Source: Nitrosomonas communis (GTDB lineage Bacteria > Pseudomonadota > Gammaproteobacteria > Burkholderiales > Nitrosomonadaceae). Taken from it: DNA of 64,000 nt. The stretch lies in contig NZ_CP011451.1 in assembly GCF_001007935.1 (NCBI RefSeq), forward strand, positions 1,612,001 to 1,676,000. The letters are read 5' to 3'. The position numbers and the translations under genes were made by a program. Of this stretch, positions 18,443-27,583 are shown piece by piece. How positions within the stretch are numbered: position 1 is the stretch's first letter; each line of letters opens with the position of its first letter. The notes under the pieces are model-generated. The model ran no database searches. It saw nothing but the letters and a program-made list of their open reading frames with translations, and was not told the origin of the DNA.

Positions 18443-20662
18443 TTATGCAACTGATTTCCCGAGTCCGACAGCTCGTTGTCTGCGGCGATAAGCAATTATT
18501 CCAGGAACAAGGAATAAGAGAAGCACAGCCACGCCCGCTCCAATTGGCCATATCACTGGCTCATTCCATTCACGCCGCTTTTGCTCCCGTGAAACAAAAT
18601 CAATACGCGAATATTTAATGTTGTTGAAAGACAATTTATTGAGTTTCACATTTTGGTACCAGGAATGATACAAGGCATAATCTTTCGGATGATACCCCCA
18701 CAACCAAGGCGCATCCTCACGCAAGATATCAACCATGCGAGCGATGATTTGCTCCCGCTTTGGACTATCCTCCATCTTTTCCATCTGCTCGAACAACCGG
18801 TTATACTCGGCATTATCATAATTAGCAGCATTATTTCCGCTATTACTGCCAACCTTACGCTGAGGACCGTACAATAAAAACAGAAAGTTTTCTGGATCAG
18901 GATAATCTGCATTCCAACCCCACTCAAAAATTTGAGCATTACCCTTGCGTATTTTGTCCTGAAAACGATTATAGTCAGTACTACGAACCACTAGCTGGAC
19001 ATTGATTTTTCTGAACTGCTTGCGCATCCAGTCAAGTAGCGATTTGTCATCGGCACTACGCGCTGTCACATCAAAGTACAATACAAGCGGCGTACCAATC
19101 TTATTATCTATTCCATTAGCATAGCCAGCTTCTGCCAACAACCTGTTTGCTTCTTCAATAGATCTGCGTTGCGCCTTTCCATCCTGCCATTTATAGACAA
19201 TCGGATTAACTCCTTCCTTGCCTTCTCGATAGCCCGTAATTCCAGGGGGAATAGGGCTTTGCGCCGGAATACCTCGACCATTGGCAAATATCGAGATATA
19301 TTCTTCATAATCCACTGCAATTGAAATGGCTTGCCGTAATTTACGGGCAGACTCCTTTTCTTGCTCAGTACGACCTCCCACAACCGGATCAAGCATATTG
19401 AATCCGATATAATAAGTAGAAGGTGCGACAGCTGTCTCCAATCGCATTCCTTGTGCTTCCATTGCTTCAGTAACTGTTGCCTCGCCTTGCCCAGTCACTT
19501 GTACAGCCTGATCAAAACTGTCAGAACTGATGCCTGAAGCATCATAATATCCCTGCAGAAATTTGTTCCAACGCGGAATACTCTCCTTTTCACGACTAAA
19601 TATAATCCTGTCGATAAATGGAAGCGGTTTACCGGCATCCTTCAGTAATCCCTTTTCTATATCATCAGGCATACCTTCAGAAGGATAAAACTCCCCCTTA
19701 AAATTAGGGTTTCGTGCCAGAACCATGATGCGATTAGGATCATTCTCTGTAAGCATATAAGGCCCAGTCCCTATCGGGTACCAATCCAGGGTAATATTTT
19801 TTTTTATGAGCTCTGCTTGGGCGTAGAAGCGATCAGCTTCCCAAGGAATGGGTGAAAAAAATGGCATTGCCAACCAATACATGAATTGAGGATATTTACC
19901 TTTTATCTTGATACGAAAAGTGTAGTCATCCACCTTCTCAACGCCTGCTAACGGGAAATTGCGTAAATCCACGTACTCATCGTTAGGAGCGACACCAGCC
20001 TCCTTCCTCAATATATCGGCATATTCCCTCAAGCCAACGATATAATCAGCCATTAACCCAAATATGGGTGAATGCAATTTTGGATGCGCCAATCGCTTGA
20101 TTTGATAAATATAATCTTCCGATAACAATTTCCTTGTATTCGTTTGAGTAAAATCAGCAAGCTTGAAAATTTTTTGTAACTCCTCTCGTGTCAGATCATG
20201 ATAGAGAAACTCTCCCTGATCATTCCGAGCAAATGCTGGGTGAGGTTGATAAAAAATATCTTGCTTGAGAGAAAGCTCATACACGGAATAAGCAACATGA
20301 TTGCTCTCATTATCTGCTGATAAAAGATTACCGGCCTCGTCAAAATATTGCACGGTCGGCATTTTGTCCACTGTCTGTGGGATAAGTGTAAATGGACGTT
20401 TCAAATAATGGTACTGCAAAGGAGGCTGATATATCTGAGCAGTAAATAATATTTCGTTAGAACTATATGACTGAACGGGATCAAGATGTTTGGGACGCTC
20501 AGCAAATGCATTGTAAAGAATATTTTTACCTGAATCATCGCTTGGATAGGGATTATTCCATATAGCCTCATTGCAGGCTGTTAGAAACAAAATCAAAATA
20601 ATGAGTGAACTCATCCTGAGGAATTCTTTTGAAAAAACTAAGATCTGGAATGAGAGAAACAT
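18443..20662 (-). CDS. Peptide-type ABC substrate-binding lipoprotein, C-terminally anchored
   Basis: Family 5 extracellular solute-binding protein, probably for oligopeptides or a related ligand. A lipobox, LTAC, gives a lipidated cysteine; the ATG at 20614 (MSSLIILILFLTAC) makes a tidier signal than the longest start at 20662, and the choice is open. Family hallmarks include PKHLDPVQSYSSNE near the start and GTGPYMLTENDPNRI in the middle. At 739 residues it is longer than DppA/OppA (about 540). It ends with a hydrophobic helix, WPIGAGVAVLLLFLVPGII, and a basic tail, which is unusual for a protein already lipid-anchored. Confidence 0.85.
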   Translation of the reverse strand: MFLSFQILVFSKEFLRMSSLIILILFLTACNEAIWNNPYPSDDSGKNILYNAFAERPKHLDPVQSYSSNEILFTAQIYQPPLQYHYLKRPFTLIPQTVDKMPTVQYFDEAGNLLSADNESNHVAYSVYELSLKQDIFYQPHPAFARNDQGEFLYHDLTREELQKIFKLADFTQTNTRKLLSEDYIYQIKRLAHPKLHSPIFGLMADYIVGLREYADILRKEAGVAPNDEYVDLRNFPLAGVEKVDDYTFRIKIKGKYPQFMYWLAMPFFSPIPWEADRFYAQAELIKKNITLDWYPIGTGPYMLTENDPNRIMVLARNPNFKGEFYPSEGMPDDIEKGLLKDAGKPLPFIDRIIFSREKESIPRWNKFLQGYYDASGISSDSFDQAVQVTGQGEATVTEAMEAQGMRLETAVAPSTYYIGFNMLDPVVGGRTEQEKESARKLRQAISIAVDYEEYISIFANGRGIPAQSPIPPGITGYREGKEGVNPIVYKWQDGKAQRRSIEEANRLLAEAGYANGIDNKIGTPLVLYFDVTARSADDKSLLDWMRKQFRKINVQLVVRSTDYNRFQDKIRKGNAQIFEWGWNADYPDPENFLFLLYGPQRKVGSNSGNNAANYDNAEYNRLFEQMEKMEDSPKREQIIARMVDILREDAPWLWGYHPKDYALYHSWYQNVKLNKLSFNNIKYSRIDFVSREQKRREWNEPVIWPIGAGVAVLLLFLVPGIIAYRRRQRAVGLGKSVA

Positions 20663-20735
20663 TCAAATTATCTCACTGTAAATGGAATTGATTTCAGCAT
20701 AAATATAGAGATGGGTTAGTGTATTCATATTATTT

Positions 20736-20837
20736 ATTCCATTTCTAAACCAAAACTGACTTTGTCGGCTTCTCCTTGTCGTATTAGTTATACTGTCTGC
20801 GGCTCGTCTTCGCGTCATTTTGATTTAGAAATGGAAT
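20736..20837. repeat. Dispersed palindromic repeat, copy 1
   Basis: A 102-bp unit with perfect 14-base terminal inverted repeats, ATTCCATTTCTAAA and its complement, extendable to about 24 bases with two differences. The interior contains TGTCGGCTTC, CGTATTA and CTGTCTGCGGCTC. Related copies lie at 37183-37285 and 59808-59912, always between genes. It has no coding capacity. Confidence 0.8.
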
Positions 20838-20884
20838 GAGCTTATATTTCATGCTCTTTTGCATATGATAGTGTGGAGAATAAG

Positions 20885-20992
20885 ATGAAGATAAAGAAAA
20901 TTTACAATCAATTTCTTGCAGCAATCTTATTATCTTTGCACCACTCCTCTTTACCATTATCCTTAGGTTATAATTTCAGATTCAATCAGTAG
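20885..20992 (+). CDS. Possible 35-residue exported peptide or gene remnant
   Basis: An ATG opens a short frame whose first 24 residues look like a signal peptide: MKIKKIYNQ, then FLAAILLSL. It stops soon after, ending RFNQ, and finishes 11 bases before the fabI start, with the fabI ribosome-binding site between. No strong ribosome-binding site precedes it. It may be the leftover 5' end of a lost exported-protein gene beside the repeat, or may not be translated at all. Confidence 0.3.
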   Translation: MKIKKIYNQFLAAILLSLHHSSLPLSLGYNFRFNQ

Positions 20993-21003
20993 AAGGACAT
21001 ATT

Positions 21004-21789
21004 ATGGGATTTCTAGACAATAAACATATCCTCATCACCGGACTACTCAGTAATCGATCTATTGCTTATGGTATAGCCAAAGCCATGAAGCGTGAAGGCG
21101 CACAACTAGCCTTTACTTTCCAAGGAGAAGATATAAGAGATCGTGTTGCAAAACTGATTGGTGATTTTGACAGCCATTTATTGTTTCGTTGCGATGTCAG
21201 AAATGATGAAGAAATTAATCAATGTTTTACAGATTTGAATAAAGAGTGGGATGGGTTGGATGGTATTGTACACTCTATCGCATTTGCACCACGCGAAGCA
21301 TTAGCGGGTGATTATCTTGAAAGCGTTAATCGCGAGGCATTCAATATTGCCCATGAAGTCAGCTCTTATAGCTTTGCAGCATTAGCAAAAGCTGGCTTGC
21401 CATTGATGGAGGGAAGAAATGCTGCACTTTTGACGCTCAGTTACCTGGGTGCTGTTCGCGTCATGCCCAGTTACAATGTAATGGGTCTCGCTAAAGCCAG
21501 TCTAGAGGCAAATGTACGTTTCATGGCTTCCAGTCTAGGCAAAAAAGGTATACGCGTAAATGCGATCTCGGCCGGACCAATTAAAACACTGGCTGCGGCC
21601 GGCATAAGCAATTTTGGCAAACTGCTTGGATATGCTGAGAAAGTCGCGCCATTACGAAGAAATGTAACCACCGAGGAAGTTGGCAATGTTGCTGCTTTTC
21701 TTTGTAGTGACTTAGCCAGTGGCATTACGGGCGAAATTACCTATGTTGATGCCGGTTTTAATACCATCGCTTTTGATCTTGATGAATAA
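21004..21789 (+). CDS. fabI: Enoyl-[acyl-carrier-protein] reductase (NADH)
   Basis: Short-chain dehydrogenase that carries out the last reduction of each fatty-acid elongation cycle. It begins [23 protein letters not shown], with the divergent FabI nucleotide loop. The active-site tyrosines are Y147 (SYLGA) and Y157, with K164 completing the Y-x6-K spacing typical of FabI rather than the Y-x3-K of ordinary SDRs. The 261-residue length is standard. AAGGA sits upstream of the ATG. It is convergent with ppiD. Confidence 0.96.
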   Translation: MGFLDNKHILITGLLSNRSIAYGIAKAMKREGAQLAFTFQGEDIRDRVAKLIGDFDSHLLFRCDVRNDEEINQCFTDLNKEWDGLDGIVHSIAFAPREALAGDYLESVNREAFNIAHEVSSYSFAALAKAGLPLMEGRNAALLTLSYLGAVRVMPSYNVMGLAKASLEANVRFMASSLGKKGIRVNAISAGPIKTLAAAGISNFGKLLGYAEKVAPLRRNVTTEEVGNVAAFLCSDLASGITGEITYVDAGFNTIAFDLDE

Positions 21790-21804
21790 TAACCAGTCAA
21801 ATTA

Positions 21805-23685
21805 TCAATAGCTTTCTTCGCGGATTTTTACATCGTATCGCTGCCTGAGGCCAAGCTGATACGATGATAATTCTTCCTGAACAATCATTTGTTTTAGCTG
21901 ATTACTAAAAACTTGGTATTGGTCTTTGTCCAAAGAAGCCGGTTCAATAATCCGATTGATACGGATCAGGCTAAAACTCCCTTCTGATCCTGTCACCCCG
22001 GTATAAGCGGGTAATTTATCACTTTCTGTCTGGGAGATAGCACGCAAAGTATCTAACTCCAATCCTTGGGGTTGCATATAGGATATCTCTTTAGTATCGC
22101 CCCATGAAACTGAAACGTTTTCGCCAGCCTGTAATTGAGCCAGCTTGTCCCTGCCTTCTTGCTCAGCCAGTTCAGCGGCGAGCTGTTTCTTAACGCGATC
22201 AATGACTTCATCTCTGACCACATCTAATGATTGAATGGCCGCTGATTTGTGCTCCAATACCCTGGCAGAAACAAAAGTATCAGGCATGACTTCTATCGCT
22301 TCTGTATTGTGTTTCTCGTTAATAGCATCATCTGAAAAAATTGCCTGCAGCAGTTTTTCGTTAGTGACGATAGCGGGCTCCTTCGATTTTTTATCAATCC
22401 ACTCACTTTGCTGTATTGCTAAACCGAGTCTTTCTGCGGCTGGTTGCAAACTATCACTTTGCTCGTACACTATATTACTGAAATCTTCTACAATTTCACC
22501 AAAATGGCTTGCAGCCTTCTGACGTTTCAGAGTTTGTTCAATCTTGTCTCTTACCTCTTCCAAAGGCGCTGTTTGTGCCGGTTTTATTTCAGACAGTTTA
22601 ATGATATGAAAACCAAAAGTCGTTTCAACGGGGCCACGAATTTCATTCGGCTGCATTTGAAATAGCTGATCTTCAAATTCCTTAATTAATATGCCCCGTC
22701 CTAAGAACCCTAAATCACCTCCTACTTTTGCCGAGCCTTGATCTTCCGAATGCTCGCTCGCCAGTTCAGCAAATTTCTCTGGTTCAGCTTTTAACTGCGC
22801 CAGCAAATTCTCCGCTTTCTCACGTGCTGCAGCCTTCTCATCGTCAGAAGCTGTTGCAGGAGCAGCAATTAAAATATGACTGGCTTGTCGCTGTTCTTCT
22901 TGACCGAACTCACTTTGATGTTCATCAAAATATTTTTTGATTTCATCTGCCGCAACTTCTTCTTGCTGAGCCAGTTCTTCTAAAGATAACACCACATATT
23001 CAATGCGCACACGCTCGGGCAGAAGAAAATCTGCTTGATGATTCTCATAGTAAGACTGTATTGCCGCCTCATCCGGGTTAATCTGCGATATGAAATGTTG
23101 CGGTTCAATTTTAACTTGATTTATTTCACGCTTCACTTCGCTTAAATGAGCCACATTCCGGGTTACAGTATCTGGAATCACGGTGCTTTTGGCAACTGCC
23201 TCCAATACTTGCTGCTGCATAATCTCAGCGACCATTCGTGACTCAAACATTGCCGGGGTCATTTGCTGACGGCGTAATAGCTCTTCATAACGCTGATATG
23301 AAAATTTTTGATCTTCGTGGAAAGCTGAAATATTCTGAATCTCGCGTGCCAATTGTGAATCCAAAACAGTTAAACCGACATTAACCGCTTCGTGCTGTAG
23401 CAATTTTTTTTGAATCAGATTTTCTAAAACTGCCAAGCGCATCTGAGGATTATCAAGCAGAGTGCTGTCAAATTTATCCCCTAACATATTACGCATGGTC
23501 TCATGTTGATTCCTAAGCGCTTGTTCAAATTCTCTTCGCGTGATTTCTTCACCGTCCACAACTGCGACATAGCTCTCTTTACCATCCGTACGATACGACT
23601 CCACGCCCCAAAACATAAACGGCAAAATAGCTAATAACAGGATAACCTGAACAATCGTCTTTTTTCGATGAACAAAATCAAACAC
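21805..23685 (-). CDS. ppiD: Periplasmic folding chaperone / PPIase PpiD
   Basis: Inner-membrane-anchored chaperone at the Sec translocon exit. A short cytoplasmic tail (MFDFVHRKKTIVQ), one membrane helix (about residues 13-29), a SurA-like N-terminal region and a single parvulin domain are visible, the last marked by QASHILIAAPA, FAELASEHSED and GGDLGFLGRG. The 626-residue length matches the family. The hupB-tRNA-tRNA-ppiD order recalls hupB-ppiD in Escherichia coli. Confidence 0.94.
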   Translation of the reverse strand: MFDFVHRKKTIVQVILLLAILPFMFWGVESYRTDGKESYVAVVDGEEITRREFEQALRNQHETMRNMLGDKFDSTLLDNPQMRLAVLENLIQKKLLQHEAVNVGLTVLDSQLAREIQNISAFHEDQKFSYQRYEELLRRQQMTPAMFESRMVAEIMQQQVLEAVAKSTVIPDTVTRNVAHLSEVKREINQVKIEPQHFISQINPDEAAIQSYYENHQADFLLPERVRIEYVVLSLEELAQQEEVAADEIKKYFDEHQSEFGQEEQRQASHILIAAPATASDDEKAAAREKAENLLAQLKAEPEKFAELASEHSEDQGSAKVGGDLGFLGRGILIKEFEDQLFQMQPNEIRGPVETTFGFHIIKLSEIKPAQTAPLEEVRDKIEQTLKRQKAASHFGEIVEDFSNIVYEQSDSLQPAAERLGLAIQQSEWIDKKSKEPAIVTNEKLLQAIFSDDAINEKHNTEAIEVMPDTFVSARVLEHKSAAIQSLDVVRDEVIDRVKKQLAAELAEQEGRDKLAQLQAGENVSVSWGDTKEISYMQPQGLELDTLRAISQTESDKLPAYTGVTGSEGSFSLIRINRIIEPASLDKDQYQVFSNQLKQMIVQEELSSYQLGLRQRYDVKIREESY

Positions 23686-23764
23686 AGTTAAAATCCAGTG
23701 AAGTAAAAAATGGGAAGAAAGTCTGCATTAATACGCTATTTAATGCTCGCTCTTAATAATGAGT

Positions 23765-23841
23765 TGGCGGAGTGGACGGGACTCGAACCCGCGACCCCCG
23801 GCGTGACAGGCCGGTATTCTAACCAACTGAACTACCACTCC
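23765..23841 (-). tRNA. tRNA-Asp (GTC)
   Basis: Minus-strand cloverleaf with acceptor GGAGTGG pairing CCACTCC, D-arm AGTTCAGTTGGTTAGAAT, anticodon stem CCGGC-CTGTCAC-GCCGG reading GTC, T-arm GCGGGTTCGAGTCCCGT, and an encoded CCA end. Confidence 0.96.
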
Positions 23842-23874
23842 TAACATAAAACAATCTAATTCTTGCTCGCTGAT

Positions 23875-23950
23875 TGGTGGGTGCTGACGGGATCGAACCG
23901 CCGACATTCGCCTTGTAAGGGCGACGCTCTACCAGCTGAGCTAAGCACCC
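23875..23950 (-). tRNA. tRNA-Val (TAC)
   Basis: Minus-strand cloverleaf with acceptor GGGTGCT pairing AGCACCC, D-arm TAGCTCAGCTGGTAGAGC, anticodon stem CGCCC-TTACAAG-GGCG region reading TAC, T-arm GGCGGTTCGATCCCGTC and an encoded CCA end. It lies between hupB and tRNA-Asp, probably in the same transcript. Confidence 0.96.
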
Positions 23951-23970
23951 CACCTTGCGTAAGGAAGCGA

Positions 23971-24243
23971 TTAGTTTACCGCATCTTTGAGCGCTTTACC
24001 AGCAGTGAATTTTGGCACTTTGACTTCTTTGATTTCTATGACTTCTCCAGTACGGGGATTGCGACCAGCACGTGCTGCTCTTTTTCCTACTCTAAAGGTT
24101 CCAAAACCAACCAAGGTGACGCTTTCATTATTTTTAAGCGCATCTTTAATCGCTGATAACGCGCCATTCAATGCGTCTCCTGCGCATGCTTTAGAAATTC
24201 CAGCAGAATCTGCAATGGCATCGATAAGATCAGATTTGTTCAT
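23971..24243 (-). CDS. hupB: DNA-binding protein HU
   Basis: Nucleoid-associated histone-like protein of 90 residues. [11 protein letters not shown] starts the helical body, and the DNA-binding arm carries [19 protein letters not shown] followed by [12 protein letters not shown] at the C-terminus. A clear ribosome-binding site, AAAGGGGAA, precedes the ATG, and a good promoter lies about 70 bases upstream. Confidence 0.96.
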   Translation of the reverse strand: MNKSDLIDAIADSAGISKACAGDALNGALSAIKDALKNNESVTLVGFGTFRVGKRAARAGRNPRTGEVIEIKEVKVPKFTAGKALKDAVN

Positions 24244-24310
24244 TTAATTCCCCTTTTGCGTTATTGGGTTATGGATACTTAAATCACAAACAGAAAATCC
24301 TGCAGATGCC

Positions 24311-24339
24311 CTTATATCAAGCCATCTGCGCCTGGTCAA
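24311..24339 (-). promoter_or_regulatory. Predicted sigma70 promoter of hupB
   Basis: On the minus strand TTGACC (24334-24339) is followed by a 17-base spacer and TATAAG (24311-24316). Each box matches 5 of 6 consensus bases, and the spacing is optimal. It could also transcribe the two tRNA genes downstream of hupB. Confidence 0.65.
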
Positions 24340-24516
24340 GTTATTGCTTTAAAATTTCTTTTCCTGGATACTTTTACCCAAAAATAGAGAGATAATTTTT
24401 TAAAGACAGAACAGAAGACCCAGAGGAGCTAAAACTGGTAAAATCACATTTAAAAATAACGATAATTCCGCCAGAATTTAAATTTTACTCAACGCTTGAT
24501 AGGAATATCATAAGCG

Positions 24517-25509
24517 CTATCTATCAAACTCGGTTTTCGGCTCACGCTCGAGGATTTTCTTAACTACTATTTCAGCAGGTACTTCCTCATAAATAATACT
24601 ACATACCCCTTGTGTCACGGGCATCTCAATCTTAAAATGCCGACTCATTCGTTCCGCCTCTCGTGCAGTATGCACTCCTTCTGCGACATGTCCAATTTTT
24701 TGTAAAATATCAGGTAGCAATTGACCAGCCGCCAGCATCATTCCTACTTGGCGGTTACGCGACATATCGCCTGTACAAGTTAAAATCAGATCACCAATCC
24801 CAGCTAACCCCATAAATGTCTCTCTGCAGCCACCCAATGCCACACCCAGACGTGTAATTTCTGCTAAACCACGTGTTATCAATGCAGCTCGTGCATTATT
24901 GCCCAGCTTTAATCCATCAGAGATGCCAGTAGCTATCGCAATAACATTTTTTATTGCACCACCCGTTTCTACACCAATCACATCGTTACTTGAATAAATC
25001 CGTAAGCAAGCGGTGTGGATTGCTCTAATAATATCCCTAAAAAACTTATTGTCATCTGATGCCAAAGTTAGTGCAGTAGGTAATCCTTGCGCCACTTCTT
25101 GTGCGAAGCTGGGGCCTGATAAAATTCCACAGGGCGCTGTCTTAGAATAAACCTCGTGTACTATTTGATGGGGTAACAATGATGATTGCGTCTCAAACCC
25201 TTTACACCCAAGAATGATGGGTAATGTTTTATCTATTGCGCTAATTTTTTGCAATAACTCACGCAACCCAGAGACAGGAACAGCAATCAAAACAAACTCA
25301 GCATTTTTGATAGCCAGATTCAGCTCTGAGGTTAATTTCAAAGAATCAGGCAAAAATAAATCAGGCAGATAGCGTTGATTAACTCGTAGCGCCACAAGTT
25401 CAGCCAATTGATTCTGATCTCTCGTCCACAATGTGACTTGATGATTTGTAGAAAGATTGATGGCCAATGCTGTACCCCAAGCACCTGCTCCTAATATGGC
25501 AATTTTCAT
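24517..25509 (-). CDS. gpsA: NAD(P)-dependent glycerol-3-phosphate dehydrogenase
   Basis: Makes sn-glycerol-3-phosphate from dihydroxyacetone phosphate for phospholipid synthesis. The N-terminal dinucleotide loop is AILGAGAWGTALA, and the central region has GCKGFETQ, LSGPSFAQEV and the catalytic lysine segment TGGAIKNVIAIATG. The 330-residue length is normal. It overlaps the upstream SH3 gene by 4 bases. The secB-gpsA association matches E. coli, with the SH3 gene inserted between. Confidence 0.96.
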   Translation of the reverse strand: MKIAILGAGAWGTALAINLSTNHQVTLWTRDQNQLAELVALRVNQRYLPDLFLPDSLKLTSELNLAIKNAEFVLIAVPVSGLRELLQKISAIDKTLPIILGCKGFETQSSLLPHQIVHEVYSKTAPCGILSGPSFAQEVAQGLPTALTLASDDNKFFRDIIRAIHTACLRIYSSNDVIGVETGGAIKNVIAIATGISDGLKLGNNARAALITRGLAEITRLGVALGGCRETFMGLAGIGDLILTCTGDMSRNRQVGMMLAAGQLLPDILQKIGHVAEGVHTAREAERMSRHFKIEMPVTQGVCSIIYEEVPAEIVVKKILEREPKTEFDR

Positions 25510-25967
25510 GAACCCCAGACCTGATTAGTTCTAATATAACCACTCTGGCCATTACGATGTCGGACTTTAACCCAGCCGGCAACGTCGGAGTTTAACCATT
25601 CTATGACCACATTTTTTTGAGCCTGAAAAAGTAGAGGTGAATGAACATCTGGCGATTGATATACACTGGCTAATGGAGCAGTCACAATAATAAAGCGCTT
25701 ATCACTTAGAAATTTTCTCTCTATCCACGCAACTGCATCGCTACTATCGCTTACTTTTACCCATCCCTCCACTTTCGCTATCACTTTTAATGGCAAATGA
25801 ATGCTGACCACATATAACTTTTCAGCATTCAGCGAAGGAGCGTCATACATTATGACTGCATTTTCTGAGACAGAAAAAAATTCTGCTTCTGCAGCCATAC
25901 CCCAACACGAAAAAAAAAGCGAGAAAAACAGAAAGAAACTTTGGATTAAGTCTCTTCTTGGTAGCAA
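25506..25967 (-). CDS. Exported protein with two bacterial SH3 domains
   Basis: An N-terminal hydrophobic signal (LIQSFFLFFSLFFSCWGMAAEA) is followed by two SH3-like repeats. The first runs about residues 33-90 with the wVKVSDSSDAVAWIERKFL motif, the second about 95-153 ending VAGWVKVRHRNGQSGYIRTNQVWG. Bacterial SH3 domains often bind cell-wall peptides, so an envelope role is likely; the exact function is unknown. The start is a TTG with GGGGG 5 bases upstream. It sits between secB and gpsA. Confidence 0.8.
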   Translation of the reverse strand: MLPRRDLIQSFFLFFSLFFSCWGMAAEAEFFSVSENAVIMYDAPSLNAEKLYVVSIHLPLKVIAKVEGWVKVSDSSDAVAWIERKFLSDKRFIIVTAPLASVYQSPDVHSPLLFQAQKNVVIEWLNSDVAGWVKVRHRNGQSGYIRTNQVWGS

Positions 25968-25979
25968 GTGAACCCCCTA

Positions 25980-26456
25980 TTAATGGACGCTTTCTGTTTC
26001 AGATGTTTGTTGAGCTTTCTCTGTTTTTGATTCAGTCGGCTGCTTTTTCTGGTGATAAATGGCTTCAAAATTAACTGGATTAAGAATGACTGGAGGGAAT
26101 CCTGCGCGCACCACCGTATCCGACACAGTTTCACGCAAATAAGGAAATAAAATATTGGGACATACGATCCCCAGCACAGGATCAATATCATTTCCAGGCA
26201 CGTTACTTATCCGGAAGATTCCAGCCTGGTGAGCTTCAATCAGAAATACGGTTTTTTCCTTAATTCGCGAAGTAACAGTAATTGTCAGCATAACTTCATA
26301 GATATCTCCCTCGATACCTCCGCCTTGGGTACTTAACTGCATATTAATTTCAGGCACTTCCCGATCAAGAAAAATATGCGGGGCATTTGGAATTTCAAGA
26401 GAAAGATCCTTGACATAAATTTTCTCAATGGTAAATACAGGCTGTTGCTCACTCAT
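25980..26456 (-). CDS. secB: Protein-export chaperone SecB
   Basis: Tetrameric cytoplasmic chaperone that keeps precursors unfolded and hands them to SecA. Family features are FTIEKIYVKDLSLEIPNAP near the start, a conserved core with VFLIEAHQAGIF, and GIVCPNILFPYLRETVSD followed by GFPPVILNPVNFEAIY. After these comes an acidic, polar tail. The ATG at 26456 has GGGA upstream; a TTG four codons earlier is less likely. It belongs to the rhodanese-grxC-secB-gpsA group. Confidence 0.95.
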   Translation of the reverse strand: MSEQQPVFTIEKIYVKDLSLEIPNAPHIFLDREVPEINMQLSTQGGGIEGDIYEVMLTITVTSRIKEKTVFLIEAHQAGIFRISNVPGNDIDPVLGIVCPNILFPYLRETVSDTVVRAGFPPVILNPVNFEAIYHQKKQPTESKTEKAQQTSETESVH

Positions 26457-26518
26457 GTTAAATCCCAATTAGAATAATTGATAATAAAGATTATTAAGCG
26501 ACAATACATCACTAACAA

Positions 26519-26776
26519 TCAGGTTGATAACAGTTTTATGACCTCACCTTGCTGATCAAGCCGCGCAAGATCATCATAACCCCCTATGTGGGTCTCCCCA
26601 ATATAGATTTGGGGTACGGTTCGCCGCCCAGTTTTCTTGATCATTTCAGTACGTTGATCGGGGTGCAAATCCACTCTGATTTTATCTATTTCCTCCACAC
26701 CTCTGGATCGCAACAACTTCTCCGCCATCGTGCAATAAGGACAAAAACCCGATACATACATGATCACTTTTGCCAT
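26519..26776 (-). CDS. grxC: Glutaredoxin 3
   Basis: Small cytoplasmic thiol-disulfide oxidoreductase using glutathione. The active site CPYC is at residues 12-15, with TVPQIYIGETHIGGYDDL carrying the cis-proline and glutathione-binding glycines. The 85-residue length is typical. It lies 16 bases after the rhodanese gene. Confidence 0.95.
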   Translation of the reverse strand: MAKVIMYVSGFCPYCTMAEKLLRSRGVEEIDKIRVDLHPDQRTEMIKKTGRRTVPQIYIGETHIGGYDDLARLDQQGEVIKLLST

Positions 26777-26792
26777 ATTCTTTTTTACCTAT

Positions 26793-27209
26793 TTAGCGAT
26801 CTTTTACTATTGGAAGATTTTCTCGGCGCCATGTATCAATACCACCGTTAAGATTGTAAACTTTCTTGAAGCCATTTTTACGTAAAACTGCACCCGCATG
26901 ACCTGCACGCAAGCCAGGTTGGAATATCACAACAATAGGTTTATCCTGGAACTTCTCCAGTTCATGCCAGCGCTCCTTTATGTTCTCGACAGAAATATGC
27001 TTAGCATTTGGAGGATGACCTTCAGCATATTCACGATCATTCCTCACATCGAGTATTACCGCATTTTCGTAATTAATAAACCTGATTGCTTTCTGAACAT
27101 CTATTTCTTTAGCAGAATTGCGTGAAAGCATTGGCCATAACAACATACCACCACTCATAACAGCAGCAATAATAAAAAAAACATTTTCCTGTAAAAAGGT
27201 TGATTCCAT
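26793..27209 (-). CDS. Membrane-anchored rhodanese-like protein lacking the catalytic cysteine
   Basis: One N-terminal membrane segment (FFIIAAVMSGGMLLWPML) precedes a rhodanese homology domain with VILDVRNDREYAEGHPPNAKHI and a C-terminal VYNLNGGIDTWRRENLP. The active-site loop, which normally reads C-x-x-G-x-R, is here FQPGLRAG, and the whole protein contains no cysteine, so sulfur transfer is not expected. It occupies the position of yibN next to grxC and secB in E. coli. The ATG at 27209 is preferred over a TTG at 27230. Confidence 0.85.
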   Translation of the reverse strand: MESTFLQENVFFIIAAVMSGGMLLWPMLSRNSAKEIDVQKAIRFINYENAVILDVRNDREYAEGHPPNAKHISVENIKERWHELEKFQDKPIVVIFQPGLRAGHAGAVLRKNGFKKVYNLNGGIDTWRRENLPIVKDR

Positions 27210-27230
27210 ATAAGTAAATGCCTCTTCCAA

Positions 27231-27583
27231 TTCTCTGAGTTTTATTAACCTTTTATTTTAGCAAAGTATTCACAAATCTCCATCTCTAGAAAACAAGAAA
27301 GAGACAATAATGAAAAAATAGCGTCATAGGTTATCATGTACAAACAGATAACCCACAGCGTGTCTTACACAATTCAGCTTGCAACATTTTATTAAAAAAC
27401 TTAATTAAATTGAGCACTGCTTAAGCAGAAACGCACTTTTTTTATCGCCCAATTACAAAAAAACAACGAAGATCACTGCAATATGCTGCGTTCTTTGTCA
27501 AAATATAATAAAATTCTAATATCTTAACCACTTTTACAAACTTCGCTTTTATCAACTATTAGCTTCTTCTTTTGAAGGTCAAC
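27231..27583. promoter_or_regulatory. Divergent intergenic region, rhodanese/gpmA
   Basis: About 350 AT-rich bases separate two divergent operons. For gpmA, TTGTCA at 27495-27500 and TAATAT at 27517-27522 with a 16-base spacer form a possible promoter, and GAAGG precedes the ATG. No repeat, RNA gene or conserved riboswitch core was found here. Confidence 0.35.
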
